A stretch of 64,000 nt of DNA from Candidatus Aminicenantota bacterium (GCA_026987025.1 JALSNJ010000019.1:1-64000); one strand, 5' to 3'; shown: positions 1-9,203, counted from the first letter of the stretch. The notes: a model not told the origin generated them from the sequence alone. A program made the numbers and translations.

Positions 1-86
1 GGGGGGATATTTATAAGTAAAGAGGTTCGAGGAAAGAAAAACCCGCCCTCCATAGCCTTTAACCGTGGGGGTTTGCGGAGGCCGCA

Positions 87-2396
87 GTCCGAATCCATGC
101 CCTGCCTCATAGGGGATTGCGACCTTTCCCATTCCAAAGTTTTTGTCATCGCCACCTCCTTCGTCCGAATCCATGCCCTGCCTCATAGGGGATTGCGACT
201 AAACTCAACATCAACCTTCAGATGTTCCCTGAAATACGTCCGAATCCATGCCCTGCCTCATAGGGGATTGCGACCCTTTTGCGTGCCAAGAATTTCCCTG
301 ATTTTACTAAGTCCGAATCCATGCCCTGCCTCATAGGGGATTGCGACCAATCTCCCGTAGGATGACCGGACCCGGGCTTGCCCTTGGTCCGAATCCATGC
401 CCTGCCTCATAGGGGATTGCGACTTTTTCCGATAACAGGAGGCGGGCTTCCCTTCCCTCAAGTCCGAATCCATGCCCTGCCTCATAGGGGATTGCGACCA
501 ATCAAAATAATCAAGTGGCGGCTCATAATGAGCCGCGTGTCCGAATCCATGCCCTGCCTCATAGGGGATTGCGACTAGGGAGGCCAAAGCCTCCCTAAAG
601 GCTCAGGCTTTGGGTCCGAATCCATGCCCTGCCTCATAGGGGATTGCGACCTCAACAAAGGTGCCGTTGTATGGTTCATGATGAGCTATAAGTCCGAATC
701 CATGCCCTGCCTCATAGGGGATTGCGACCTGTTGGGCAGGAGTATGTCGAGATATCTCGAGTCCACATGTCCGAATCCATGCCCTGCCTCATAGGGGATT
801 GCGACATTTTTTTGGAAGGCCGAAGCCCTCCATAAGGCTATAGGTCCGAATCCATGCCCTGCCTCATAGGGGATTGCGACGGGAAAGCCGTAAAGACGGC
901 TATGGTGCTGTCTAAGGAGGGTCCGAATCCATGCCCTGCCTCATAGGGGATTGCGACTAATTTACATAAATCACACCTCTGTCTATTGTAATGTGTCCGA
1001 ATCCATGCCCTGCCTCATAGGGGATTGCGACCCATCCCATCTGACCCTGTGCCTCCCTAATTCGAGTCCGAATCCATGCCCTGCCTCATAGGGGATTGCG
1101 ACAAACCTCTGTAGGATTTCCTCTCTAATCGCCTGCGCTTTCGTCCGAATCCATGCCCTGCCTCATAGGGGATTGCGACTTCTTCGACAATCTTCATATA
1201 TTCACCTACTTTTTTTGTTTGGTCCGAATCCATGCCCTGCCTCATAGGGGATTGCGACCCAACCATTGAAGGGCATTGGGGAGGGGCTTTTCCTCTAAGT
1301 CCGAATCCATGCCCTGCCTCATAGGGGATTGCGACCGACTTCCTTGTGGCCCTTCATTGCGGCCAAATGGAGAGTCCGAATCCATGCCCTGCCTCATAGG
1401 GGATTGCGACGGATGGTAAAAGGGCCAGAAATAGGACCTGGGAACTTCGTGTCCGAATCCATGCCCTGCCTCATAGGGGATTGCGACCTGGAGCCACCTC
1501 CTTTCACTCAGCCCCGGGATAGGTCCGAATCCATGCCCTGCCTCATAGGGGATTGCGACATACATGTGACCCAAAAAACCGTACAGCCAAATTGGGTCCG
1601 AATCCATGCCCTGCCTCATAGGGGATTGCGACTTGTTCCACTAGAGTTTTTCTAACTTTTCTTAATTCTGGTCCGAATCCATGCCCTGCCTCATAGGGGA
1701 TTGCGACTTACGGCCCCCACCAAGTGCCCTTCCTTGTCCCGTATGGTCCGAATCCATGCCCTGCCTCATAGGGGATTGCGACTAAACCTGATCTCAATTC
1801 TGTTTCCTCCGTTGTTAATATGTCCGAATCCATGCCCTGCCTCATAGGGGATTGCGACATAGCTTTTCTTCGTTTTTAGCTATTTTTTTAGCTAGTCCGA
1901 ATCCATGCCCTGCCTCATAGGGGATTGCGACTTGACGTAATAAGCGCTTCCACTGAGAACGAGAGCCACAGTCCGAATCCATGCCCTGCCTCATAGGGGA
2001 TTGCGACTGAGTTCTCTTTCAAGACCCCTTTTGTTTTTTATTTTCATGTCCGAATCCATGCCCTGCCTCATAGGGGATTGCGACCCTTGGCCTCCTCAAG
2101 GACCCGGAGAACCTTCTGGAGGGTTTGTCCGAATCCATGCCCTGCCTCATAGGGGATTGCGACGAGTTGCTTGCGCAGCTCCCCCCTCCTTCCCTTTTCT
2201 TTCAGTCCGAATCCATGCCCTGCCTCATAGGGGATTGCGACTCAACTCTGGGGGAAGAATTTCCCCCAGAGTTACCTTCTTTTGTCCGAATCCATGCCCT
2301 GCCTCATAGGGGATTGCGATATTTCCCGCAAATCCTTGGCGTTCACATCGGCGCCGTGAGTCATAAACCATGCCCTGCTTTATAGGGGATTTTTTA
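87..2396 (+). CRISPR. CRISPR array, 30 intact repeats plus one decayed repeat
   Basis: A 37-base repeat (starts GTCCGAATCC, ends ATTGCGAC) recurs 30 times. The first copy is 87-123 and the last near-perfect copy is 2284-2320, where the final C is T. Spacers are about 35-42 bases and all different. A decayed 31st copy lies at 2360-2396. The 3' end ATTGCGAC resembles the ATTGAAAC-type 8-base crRNA handle, and the decay is at the right end, so the array is read left to right with its leader at or before position 1-86. At least six spacers contain strong inverted repeats (see findings). Cas effector and adaptation genes are not in the window, so the type cannot be assigned. A CARF gene directly downstream favours linkage to a type III system. 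Confidence 0.99.
2360..2396 (+). repeat. decayed terminal CRISPR repeat
   Basis: This stretch aligns over the full 37 positions with the repeat. It keeps the core ATGCCCTGC and ATAGGGGATT but has changes at both ends, and the handle ATTGCGAC has become ATTTTTTA. Such decay marks the leader-distal end. It ends in AGGAGG (from 2396), which is the ribosome binding site of the gene starting at 2407, so the array and that gene are physically fused and may be co-transcribed. Confidence 0.9.
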
Positions 2397-2406
2397 GGAG
2401 GTAAGC

Positions 2407-3258
2407 ATGAAAGAATTTCACATTCTAACCGTAGGAAACAGCCTTATTAGCAATTTTCAGAAGGTAAACCCGCAAATAAGGGATGTTAAAATGGGGGACG
2501 AAGGCTTCTGGGAAGCCAAATACCGGGACCGCTCCTTTTTCCTTTCCCTGTTGGATTTCCTGCGGGAAGACCCCCACCGACACAGCGCAGAGACCAATTC
2601 CCTCCTCCATTATTCCAGGGAGAGAAAAATAAAACTTCAGGATATTTCCGTATACTTGAGCGGGACGAAGACCGCCTCCAACAACATAGTCCTCAATGTC
2701 CTTATGGCCTATCTCAAGGAACTTCAGGTGGAAGTCTACTCCCCCAAGGAGGTTCAGGGACTCCCCCTTTCCTCCCACGAGGACCTAATAGTAAAAGAAT
2801 TTGAGAGGGACATATCCAACCTTCTGGATACATTCCTCATCCTGGCCAGAAGAAAAAAACAGGAGGGCTACAGGGTAGTTTTCAATCCCACCGGAGGATA
2901 CAAGCCCCATGTGATAGTCTGCGCCTTCGCCGGGTTTTTAACCCAAAGCGAAATCTACTACATCCACGAAGAGCTGAACCAGCTTGTGATAATACCCCCT
3001 CTTTTCTACTTCCCAAGGCACGGAGAATTTGAGCTTCTGGAGAAGCTTGAGAGGGGGAAGTCCCCTTTAAAGGGGAAAGATTTTGAAAAAATCCTGAGCC
3101 TTTACCCCCACGCAGTGGAAAGGCTGGCAGAATACGGCCTGGTGGAACTGGAGGCTAAGCCCGGACAACCTCCCTTTGGAATTAAGATTACCTCCAAGGG
3201 AAAATGGGCGATTGACTATTACCGTCAGATGACGGAAATTGATGTGAATGTAAAATAG
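2407..3258 (+). CDS. CRISPR-associated CARF / winged-helix protein (APE2256-like)
   Basis: This 283-residue protein has the hallmarks of the Cas_APE2256 / TIGR02619 CARF family as I recall it. There is a Rossmann-like N-terminal half with SGTKTASNN near residue 85 and the signature NPTGGYK at 160-166. The C-terminal 60 residues look like a winged helix ending ITSKGKWAIDYY. No C-terminal HEPN (RxxxxH) or other nuclease domain follows. CARF domains bind cyclic oligoadenylate made by type III Cas10, so this is either a ring nuclease that degrades the signal or a ligand-dependent regulator. The start is supported by AGGAGG 5 bases upstream, inside the last decayed CRISPR repeat. It lies 10 bases after the array, which supports a CRISPR role. 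Confidence 0.85.
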   Translation: MKEFHILTVGNSLISNFQKVNPQIRDVKMGDEGFWEAKYRDRSFFLSLLDFLREDPHRHSAETNSLLHYSRERKIKLQDISVYLSGTKTASNNIVLNVLMAYLKELQVEVYSPKEVQGLPLSSHEDLIVKEFERDISNLLDTFLILARRKKQEGYRVVFNPTGGYKPHVIVCAFAGFLTQSEIYYIHEELNQLVIIPPLFYFPRHGEFELLEKLERGKSPLKGKDFEKILSLYPHAVERLAEYGLVELEAKPGQPPFGIKITSKGKWAIDYYRQMTEIDVNVK

Positions 3259-3315
3259 TTTCCCGTAGGGGTTTTTCGTGTTAGAATAATCCCTAATTTT
3301 AAATTGGAGGTTGAA

Positions 3316-4062
3316 ATGAAGGTTGTTCTGGCTGGAAGGGTTAACCTGATGCACACCGGCCAGGAGGATGTGCTTGAAAGTATAGTCTCCCTCATGGGAA
3401 AACTGGGGGTTGACCTCGCCTTCATCCAGGACGAGGTGGTTTGTATGGAGGCCTCCATAAATCTCGGTATTTCCGATGTGGCGGAGGAGCTGTTCCGGGA
3501 GTTCAAGGATAAGGTGGAGGCCTTAAAGCCCGATGTGGTGGTTTCCGCCTATGCGGCCGGGGTGGCCAAGTGGGCCAGGGAGGTCCCGGAAAGATACGGT
3601 CTTCGCCTTTCCGTTCCCTACATTCACCTCACCGAGTTCTTCGCTGAAGAGCTGGAAAGGAGGAAACCTTCCCTTAAACCCTTTCCCCACAGGTATTTCC
3701 TGCAGCACGGATGCACCCTGGGAAGGAAGTTGGGAAGGTACCAGGCGGCCAGGGAGGTTCTCTCCCACATTCCGGAAATAGAGGTTATTGAGGAGGACTA
3801 CCCTACCGCTGAAATTGAGGGACTGGACCCGGCGGTCTTTAACTCCTGTCCCGCCTCCTGGCTCAACTTTACCCTCCCGGAACTGGGCGAGTACGCCAAG
3901 GAAAACTATGTCCTGGATGTGCTCGTTCCCAGGAAGCCGGAGTTTGCCGGCTCCACCTGTGCCAACGGCCATTACGGGATACGCCAGGGGCTGGAGATAG
4001 CAGAGATTGAAGACATAAAGCCCCTTTATTTCACTCAGATCCTTGACCAGGTATGGAGGTAA
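3316..4062 (+). CDS. LutA/HdrB-like cysteine-rich iron-sulfur protein
   Basis: This 248-residue protein resembles the cysteine-rich (CCG) proteins LutA/LldE and HdrB, which transfer electrons through iron-sulfur clusters. The segment GCTLGRKLGRYQAAREVL matches the usual C-x-LGR..GVYEAPREVL block. The following double-cysteine CCG motif is replaced by NSCPASW, and a late STCANGHYG keeps one more cysteine, so cluster ligation is atypical. The ATG at 3316 is chosen because GGAGG lies 5 bases upstream; a TTG at 3304 is in frame but poorly placed. The next gene begins 2 bases after the stop, so the two form an operon. Role inferred: partner of the LutB-like protein in an oxidoreductase complex, substrate unknown. 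Confidence 0.7.
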   Translation: MKVVLAGRVNLMHTGQEDVLESIVSLMGKLGVDLAFIQDEVVCMEASINLGISDVAEELFREFKDKVEALKPDVVVSAYAAGVAKWAREVPERYGLRLSVPYIHLTEFFAEELERRKPSLKPFPHRYFLQHGCTLGRKLGRYQAAREVLSHIPEIEVIEEDYPTAEIEGLDPAVFNSCPASWLNFTLPELGEYAKENYVLDVLVPRKPEFAGSTCANGHYGIRQGLEIAEIEDIKPLYFTQILDQVWR

Positions 4063-4064
4063 TC

Positions 4065-5333
4065 ATGGAAAGGGAAAGAAGCATTGAGGAAATCTACAAC
4101 GAATACATGGCAGAAATCATAGGGGATGGGGCGGAAAACGAGACCCTGAGGGAGGCCATGCAAAGGGCAAGGGCCGCCTACAGGGCCAATTTAAAGAGGG
4201 CCCTGGAGACCTTCCCGGAATCCGTCCAATATAAGGAAAAGGCCAGGAAGATAAAGGAATACTCCATTGACCACCTGGAGGAACTCATTGAAAGGACCAT
4301 GGAGTCCGTCCGCAGAAACCACGGCCACGCTTATCTGGCAAAGGACGCTGAGGAGGCCAACAGGATAATTGCGGAGATTATAGGGGAACCCAAAAAAATC
4401 GTGGTTAAGGGAAAAAGCCTCACCACCGAGGAGACGGAACTCCGCCAGTACCTTCAGGCCAGGGGGCACGAGGTATGGGAAACGGACTTAGGGGAATTTT
4501 TAGTGCAGATAAGGGGAGCCAGGCCCATGCACATGCTGGCCCCCTCGGTGGACCTTACCAGGGAAGAGGCGGCAAAGCTCATTTCCGAGGTAACGGGAAA
4601 GGAGCTATCCCCCGACAGCATTGAGGAGATGGTGGCGGCGGTAAGGGAATTCCTCAGGGACAAGTTTACCTCTGCCCATGTGGGAATAGCCGGGGCCAAC
4701 GCCATATCCGCCGACACGGGAACCCTCTTCATAATTGAAAACGAAGGGAACATAAAGCTGGCCGCATCCCTTCCGGAGAAATTCATCGCCCTGGTGGGGG
4801 TGGAGAAGATCGTTCCCACCCTGGACGATGCCTTCCACATGGTAAAGACCACATGGAGATTTGCCAACTACATGGTGCCCTCCTACCTTCACATGATTTC
4901 CGGACCCTCCAAGACAGGGGACATTGAGAAGGTCACCACCTACGGAGCCCACGGACCAAGGGAATTTCACTTGGTTCTCTTAGACAACGGAAGGATAGAG
5001 CTTTCCAAAAATCCGGACTTCAAGGAGATCCTTTACTGTATGAAGTGCGGAGCCTGCATGTACGAGTGTCCGCTTTTCTGGATAGCCGCAGGCCACTTCG
5101 GCGTGAGGTATCCAGGGGGAATAGGGGCCCTCTGGGACGCCTTCATCGCTAAGGGCTTCAAGGAAGCGGCCCCCGCGGTTTACACATGCGCCATTTGCGA
5201 CAGATGCAGGGTTCGCTGTCCCCTCAACATAGACACCGCCAGGATGATAATTAAACTCAGGGCCATCCTTTACGAGAAGGGATACGCCCCGGATGTTACG
5301 AAGCAGGTGAAGACGAAACTGTTTAAAAGGTGA
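4065..5333 (+). CDS. LutB-like LUD-domain iron-sulfur protein
   Basis: This 422-residue protein has an N-terminal LUD domain (ADTGTLFIIENEGN near residue 220) followed by two ferredoxin-type motifs, CMKCGACMYECP and CAICDRCRVRCP. This is the arrangement of LutB/LldF, the iron-sulfur subunit of the L-lactate oxidising LutABC complex. LutC is absent here and the upstream LutA partner is degenerate, so lactate is only one possibility. The ATG at 4065 has GGAGGT 4 bases upstream; an earlier in-frame ATG at 4053 overlaps the previous gene. Its stop abuts the stop of the convergent dsrE-like gene, which places it beside sulfur-relay proteins. Confidence 0.8.
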   Translation: MERERSIEEIYNEYMAEIIGDGAENETLREAMQRARAAYRANLKRALETFPESVQYKEKARKIKEYSIDHLEELIERTMESVRRNHGHAYLAKDAEEANRIIAEIIGEPKKIVVKGKSLTTEETELRQYLQARGHEVWETDLGEFLVQIRGARPMHMLAPSVDLTREEAAKLISEVTGKELSPDSIEEMVAAVREFLRDKFTSAHVGIAGANAISADTGTLFIIENEGNIKLAASLPEKFIALVGVEKIVPTLDDAFHMVKTTWRFANYMVPSYLHMISGPSKTGDIEKVTTYGAHGPREFHLVLLDNGRIELSKNPDFKEILYCMKCGACMYECPLFWIAAGHFGVRYPGGIGALWDAFIAKGFKEAAPAVYTCAICDRCRVRCPLNIDTARMIIKLRAILYEKGYAPDVTKQVKTKLFKR

Positions 5334-5819
5334 TTAAACGAAGATAATCTGGGCGCCCTCTGCCCTCTGGTAGAACTCTCCCACGGTGAGGATGCCGTCT
5401 ATGTCGTCGTAGAGGTCCTCCTTCTTCAGTTTGAACATTTCCATGGCCAGTTTGCAGGCGTAGATTTTGCCCCCTGCTGCCTTTATCATGTCCAGGAACT
5501 CGCTCACCGGTGGAATGTCCAGCTTCTCCATTTCCTTCTTCATCATGGAGGAGACCAGGGCCTCCACGCCGGGGATTATTCCCAGCAGGGTGGGGAAGGG
5601 AAGGCCCCCGGGCATGCGAAGGCCGGGATTTCCCACCACCGGCGTGTGGAGTTTGTCCATCCTCTTTTTGGTTATGGCGTCCAGGCCGAAAAAGGTGAAG
5701 AATATTTCAGCCTCAATCCCCTCCATTCTCGCCCCGTTGGCCAGGATGAGGGCGGCGTAAACATCCTCAAGATTGGCCTTGGAGCAGATGATACATACTT
5801 TCCTTTTCTTCTCCTCCAT
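5334..5819 (-). CDS. DsrE/DsrF/DrsH-like protein
   Basis: This 161-residue protein begins KRKVCIICSKANLEDVYAALILA and contains EIFFTFFGLDAI, PGLRMPGG and GKIYACKLAMEM, typical of the DsrE/DsrF/DrsH-like family (DrsE_2). Members bind or relay sulfane sulfur through a conserved cysteine; candidates here are the Cys in the N-terminal VCIICS and the one in IYAC. The ATG at 5819 is chosen because AAGGAGG lies 6 bases upstream; an ATG at 5840 overlaps the preceding gene. It is translated just after the TusE-like gene, and its stop meets the stop of the LutB-like gene. Confidence 0.85.
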   Translation of the reverse strand: MEEKKRKVCIICSKANLEDVYAALILANGARMEGIEAEIFFTFFGLDAITKKRMDKLHTPVVGNPGLRMPGGLPFPTLLGIIPGVEALVSSMMKKEMEKLDIPPVSEFLDMIKAAGGKIYACKLAMEMFKLKKEDLYDDIDGILTVGEFYQRAEGAQIIFV

Positions 5820-5830
5820 TTCCCGCCTCC

Positions 5831-6142
5831 TTATACGCATCCCCTGGGTTTTGGAAGGCCGGCGATTTTGGCCGCCTTCTTCAGAGGACCGTTGGGAAAG
5901 AGCTGGTAAAGTTCCTTGATGGGGACAGGGCCGGTTTTCCCCAGCTTTCTCAGGGTAAGGCTCTCGCCCTTCTCCGCCTTCTCCCTGAGGAAATTGATGA
6001 CCTCCCAGTGGCGGTCGGTGAGGCTTATCCCCAGTTCCCCGGCAATGGCCTCGGCTATCTCAGGGGTCCATTGTTTCATGTCCACCATATACCCTTCTTC
6101 GTCCACTTCCACTTCAATGCTTGCGTAAACCTTCTTAGGCAT
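5831..6142 (-). CDS. TusE/DsrC-family sulfur-relay protein
   Basis: This 103-residue protein has the DsrC/TusE signature: WTPEIAEAIAGELGI, LTDRHWEVINFLRE, and a C-terminal tail ending KPRGCV. The penultimate cysteine is the sulfur-carrying residue of the family. The second cysteine about ten residues earlier, which defines true DsrC of dissimilatory sulfite reduction, is absent (the stretch reads KKAAKIAGLP), so this is the TusE type. It is the first gene of an operon with the DsrE-like protein, has a good GGAGG, and has a near-consensus promoter at 6176-6204. Inference: sulfur relay for tRNA thiolation or for the neighbouring Lut/Hdr-like redox proteins. Confidence 0.88.
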   Translation of the reverse strand: MPKKVYASIEVEVDEEGYMVDMKQWTPEIAEAIAGELGISLTDRHWEVINFLREKAEKGESLTLRKLGKTGPVPIKELYQLFPNGPLKKAAKIAGLPKPRGCV

Positions 6143-6175
6143 GCAAACCTCCTTATCATTTAATTATTCAATAAA

Positions 6176-6204
6176 ATTTTAACTGACGGAACTGCGAAAG
6201 TCAA
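6176..6204 (-). promoter_or_regulatory. sigma70-type promoter of tusE-dsrE operon
   Basis: On the minus strand TTGACT (6204-6199) and TAAAAT (6181-6176) are separated by exactly 17 bases, 34 bases upstream of the TusE-like start. The match to the sigma70 consensus is close. Confidence 0.75.
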
Positions 6205-6210
6205 GGGCAT

Positions 6211-7296
6211 TTAATTCTGAAAGAGATAAGGGGCGTATTTTTTCATTAGCCCTACGGCCTTTTTTACAGGAAGAGCCTCCACCACCCCCCTGTATCCGCT
6301 AATGGTTTTCGCCTCAAAAAGGGAATTTAATATGGCTTCCTCTGTGGCTTCCGCCACGGCCTGAAATAGGGGGGTCATCCCCTCGTTGGAAACCAGCTTC
6401 GTGTTCCCCACCCTTTTTCCTCTGACGAACCTGTAGGCCGTGGAAAAGGCAATGACATAGTCCCCGCTTCCGTTGGAGGAGAAACCCCCGGTCCTGGCCA
6501 AGCCAAAGACAGCCCTTTTGGCAAGGCGATATAAATTGCGGGGGCTGAGGGGAGCGTCGGTGGCCACCACTATCATGCAGGAGCCCCTTCGGGAGGCTAA
6601 GGGGTTTTTCCCCAGGTACTTCCAGAGGGGAAAACCTGCCACCGTAATGAGTCCTCCGAAGTTGCTCTGAACGAGAACCCCCACGGTGTAGCCGCCCTGC
6701 TCCTTCGGAAGGACCCTGGAGGATGTCCCGATTCCTCCTTTGAAGCCCAGGGCAACGGTTCCGGTTCCTGCCCCCACCGCTCCCTCTTCTACCTCTCCTC
6801 CGCGGGCGTTTTCTATGGCCTCCAGCACATCCTTTTCCCCTACCCTCAAGGCCCTAATGTCGTTGAGATAACCATCGTTGGTCTCCCCTACCACGGGGTT
6901 TATGGAACGGGCGGAGGGGTTAAGTTTCATCGTATAAACCACCAGAGCCCGGGCAGCATCCCAGACCGAAAGGGTGTTGGTAAGGATTATGGGGGTTTCA
7001 ATCTCCCCCAGTTCCTTTACCTGACTTATACCCGTAAGTTTACCGTATCCGTTGGCCACATAAACCGCCGCCGGAACCTTTTCCGCATAAATGTTGCCAG
7101 GGTGTGGAAGAACGGCGGTTACCCCCGTCCTTATTTTTCTCCCTTCCACGATGGTCTTATGGCCTACCAGTACGCCCTTAACATCGGTTATGGCGTTGAA
7201 CCTTCCCGGAGGATAAATTCCTATTTTTATTCCATAATCCCGAACCCTGCCCAGGGCAAGGCCTATAAGCAGAAGAATAAACGGAACTTTTCTCAT
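6211..7296 (-). CDS. secreted P1-family peptidase (DmpA-like)
   Basis: This 361-residue protein matches the P1/S58 family of L-aminopeptidase/D-esterase DmpA. Visible are ITDVKGVLVGHKTI near the N terminus, VVGETNDGYLND, and GGIGTSSRV, which contains the residue pair around the autoproteolytic serine nucleophile. A hydrophobic N-terminal segment (FILLLIGLALG) is a probable signal peptide, so it acts outside the cytoplasm. Family members self-cleave into two chains before the serine. There is no strong ribosome binding site; TAAACT lies 6 bases before the ATG, which suggests a leaderless transcript. It is monocistronic between the sulfur-relay operon and a divergent transporter. Confidence 0.85.
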   Translation of the reverse strand: MRKVPFILLLIGLALGRVRDYGIKIGIYPPGRFNAITDVKGVLVGHKTIVEGRKIRTGVTAVLPHPGNIYAEKVPAAVYVANGYGKLTGISQVKELGEIETPIILTNTLSVWDAARALVVYTMKLNPSARSINPVVGETNDGYLNDIRALRVGEKDVLEAIENARGGEVEEGAVGAGTGTVALGFKGGIGTSSRVLPKEQGGYTVGVLVQSNFGGLITVAGFPLWKYLGKNPLASRRGSCMIVVATDAPLSPRNLYRLAKRAVFGLARTGGFSSNGSGDYVIAFSTAYRFVRGKRVGNTKLVSNEGMTPLFQAVAEATEEAILNSLFEAKTISGYRGVVEALPVKKAVGLMKKYAPYLFQN

Positions 7297-7470
7297 GGGT
7301 AAAGTTTAACAAATTCTCCGAAAGGATCAGAAAGCCACAGCACCGCCCACGATTTCCACTGGCCGGAAGGAGACCTTAAAGCATTCCGGGCGCAGGCTTC
7401 TCTGAAAAGTTTGGTAAAATAGAAAGCCTAAAACATCAATAAATGGGAAACTGGATGGCAGGAATAAGGC

Positions 7471-8313
7471 ATGAGTAGAGGAAAAGCCGTTTTTTTCCTT
7501 GTGATTTCAGCGTTTCTCTGGGGAACATCCTTTCCTCTGATAAAGGTCGCCATGGAAAAGGTCTCACCTGTGGAGTTATTCTTTCTAAGATTCCTTTTCA
7601 CCGGATTGGCGGTTCTCCCCCTTTTGAGGAGGAGTTTCTTTAGTAAAGAACTGGCTCTTCTGGGTCTTTTTAATTCCTCCGCCTTCCTGATTCAGTTTGT
7701 CGGCCAAAAATACACCACTGCCACCGAGGCCACCCTGATAACCCTGGGAATCCTCCCCCTGGTTGCCCTGCTTTCCTTTTTCATTGGAGAAGACCTTGAT
7801 TTTAGGAAAGCCCTGGCCTCTTTTCTCACCCTCTCCGGGGCCTTCGTAATAACCACGAGGTTGAACATTTCCCATTTGAAATTTTCCTCCATTAAAGGAA
7901 ACCTGCTTATTTTTCTTGCCACTTTCTTATGGGCAATATTTACCGTAATCTCAAGGAAAATACAGAGGGAAGGAGGGACGGAAGGGACAACCTGGGCGAT
8001 ATTGTTCTGGACAGGGGTCTTCTCTTTGCCCTCCCTGGCCTTCGGGGAATTGAACTGGAGCCTTTATGCTGTATTAATAGCCCTTATACTGGCAGCGTTG
8101 CCTACCCTCCTGGCCTTTTACCTTTTCCTTGAAGCAATGAAGGTGGTGGACGCCACAACCTCGGAGATAATTATTACCCTGCAACTTCTTTTCTCCATGA
8201 TACCCTCGGTGATTCTCTTAGGGGAAAGAATAACCCTTTCCGTAGGCCTCGGAACAGTTCTAATACTTTCTTCAATTTTCCTGGTGGCAAAGGAAAGTCC
8301 CAGAGAAAATTAG
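7471..8313 (+). CDS. EamA/DMT-family transporter
   Basis: This 280-residue protein has about ten hydrophobic segments in two EamA repeats, beginning FLVISAFLWGTSFPLIKVAMEK, the typical N-terminal block of drug/metabolite transporters. The second half carries ATFLWAIFTVISRK. Substrate cannot be told from sequence; family members export amino acids or metabolites. It is followed about 77 bases later by another EamA-like protein with its own -10 box. Confidence 0.85.
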   Translation: MSRGKAVFFLVISAFLWGTSFPLIKVAMEKVSPVELFFLRFLFTGLAVLPLLRRSFFSKELALLGLFNSSAFLIQFVGQKYTTATEATLITLGILPLVALLSFFIGEDLDFRKALASFLTLSGAFVITTRLNISHLKFSSIKGNLLIFLATFLWAIFTVISRKIQREGGTEGTTWAILFWTGVFSLPSLAFGELNWSLYAVLIALILAALPTLLAFYLFLEAMKVVDATTSEIIITLQLLFSMIPSVILLGERITLSVGLGTVLILSSIFLVAKESPREN

Positions 8314-8375
8314 GGATTGTGGGCTTCATAGGCCTGCCGGGAAGTCTTCTTTAAGGAACTTAGGGGCCATTCTGC

Positions 8376-8381
8376 TATAAT
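8376..8381 (+). promoter_or_regulatory. -10 box TATAAT, likely leaderless start
   Basis: A perfect TATAAT ends 9 bases before the ATG at 8391. There is no convincing Shine-Dalgarno, so transcription would start at or near the initiation codon. Confidence 0.55.
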
Positions 8382-8390
8382 TTTTTGCTC

Positions 8391-9203
8391 ATGGGATATG
8401 TTTACCTTGTGCTTTCCCTGACATCTTCGCTGATTATTGCAGTGGCCCTGAGGTTCTTTGAAAATAAAGGGTACGATAGGGTGGTAATAATCGCTTCCAA
8501 TTATCTGGTGGCCGGGAGCCTTGGGGTGGCACTTTCCAGGCCTTCAGACCTGAGGCCCGGCGTCCTCCCTTTTGCGGTTTTCGTGGGGCTTTTGTTCTTC
8601 TCTACCTTTGTTGCCTACAGTTTCGTTATAAAGAAAGACGGCATAGCCCCCGGGGTGACCTTCGGCAGAATATCCATGGCCATTCCAGTGCTAATTTCAA
8701 TAATATTCTGGGGAGAGCGCCCAAGCCTTCTTAACTGGATGGGCCTTGCGGCGGTGGGGGCGGTAATTCTTCTCTGGGAGGGTAAAATCTCCCGCCTCTC
8801 CTCGTCCCTTATTATTCTTTTTTTGCTTTCCGGGAGTATAAGTACATCCCTGAAGTTCTTCAAGGTGAAGTTTCCCCAAGTGGATGAAGGAAGGTTTCTT
8901 GTTTTTCTATTCTTCTCCGCACTTTTCTGGAGCTGGGCTTATATTTTCTTAACAGGAAGAAAGCTGGAGGGAAATTCCGTAATCGGAGGTCTTGCGATAG
9001 GGATCCCAAATTTTTTCTCCAGTTATTTTCTCCTGAAGGCCCTTCAAACCGTCCCTGCGTATATTTCCTTTCCCTTTATATCGGTGAATTTGATAATCCT
9101 CTCCACAATAGCTGGATATTTGGTCTTTTCCGAAAAACTGTGCAGGAGAAAGCTCTTGCTCCTCGTTTTTGGGGCTGTAGGGGTGGCTTTGCTGGCCCTC
9201 TGA
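8391..9203 (+). CDS. EamA-like multi-spanning transporter
   Basis: This protein of about 270 residues has roughly ten hydrophobic segments and a DMT/EamA layout: a conserved SMAIPVLISIIFWGE at the end of the first half and PFISVNLIILSTIAGYLVF in the last repeat. It is more divergent than the neighbour at 7471 and shares no obvious local identity with it. The ATG at 8391 is preferred to an in-frame TTG at 8385 because TATAAT sits 9 bases upstream, suggesting a leaderless mRNA. Substrate unknown. Confidence 0.75.
   Translation: MGYVYLVLSLTSSLIIAVALRFFENKGYDRVVIIASNYLVAGSLGVALSRPSDLRPGVLPFAVFVGLLFFSTFVAYSFVIKKDGIAPGVTFGRISMAIPVLISIIFWGERPSLLNWMGLAAVGAVILLWEGKISRLSSSLIILFLLSGSISTSLKFFKVKFPQVDEGRFLVFLFFSALFWSWAYIFLTGRKLEGNSVIGGLAIGIPNFFSSYFLLKALQTVPAYISFPFISVNLIILSTIAGYLVFSEKLCRRKLLLLVFGAVGVALLAL

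Noticed and set aside
73-2385. Many overlapping open frames across 73-2385 on both strands
   Set aside because: They translate the CRISPR repeat over and over (for example SESMPCLIGDCD and VRIHALPHRGLR); none is a gene.
5831-6142. True DsrC of dissimilatory sulfite reductase
   Set aside because: The second conserved C-terminal cysteine is absent and no dsrAB is in view; TusE-type is the safer call.
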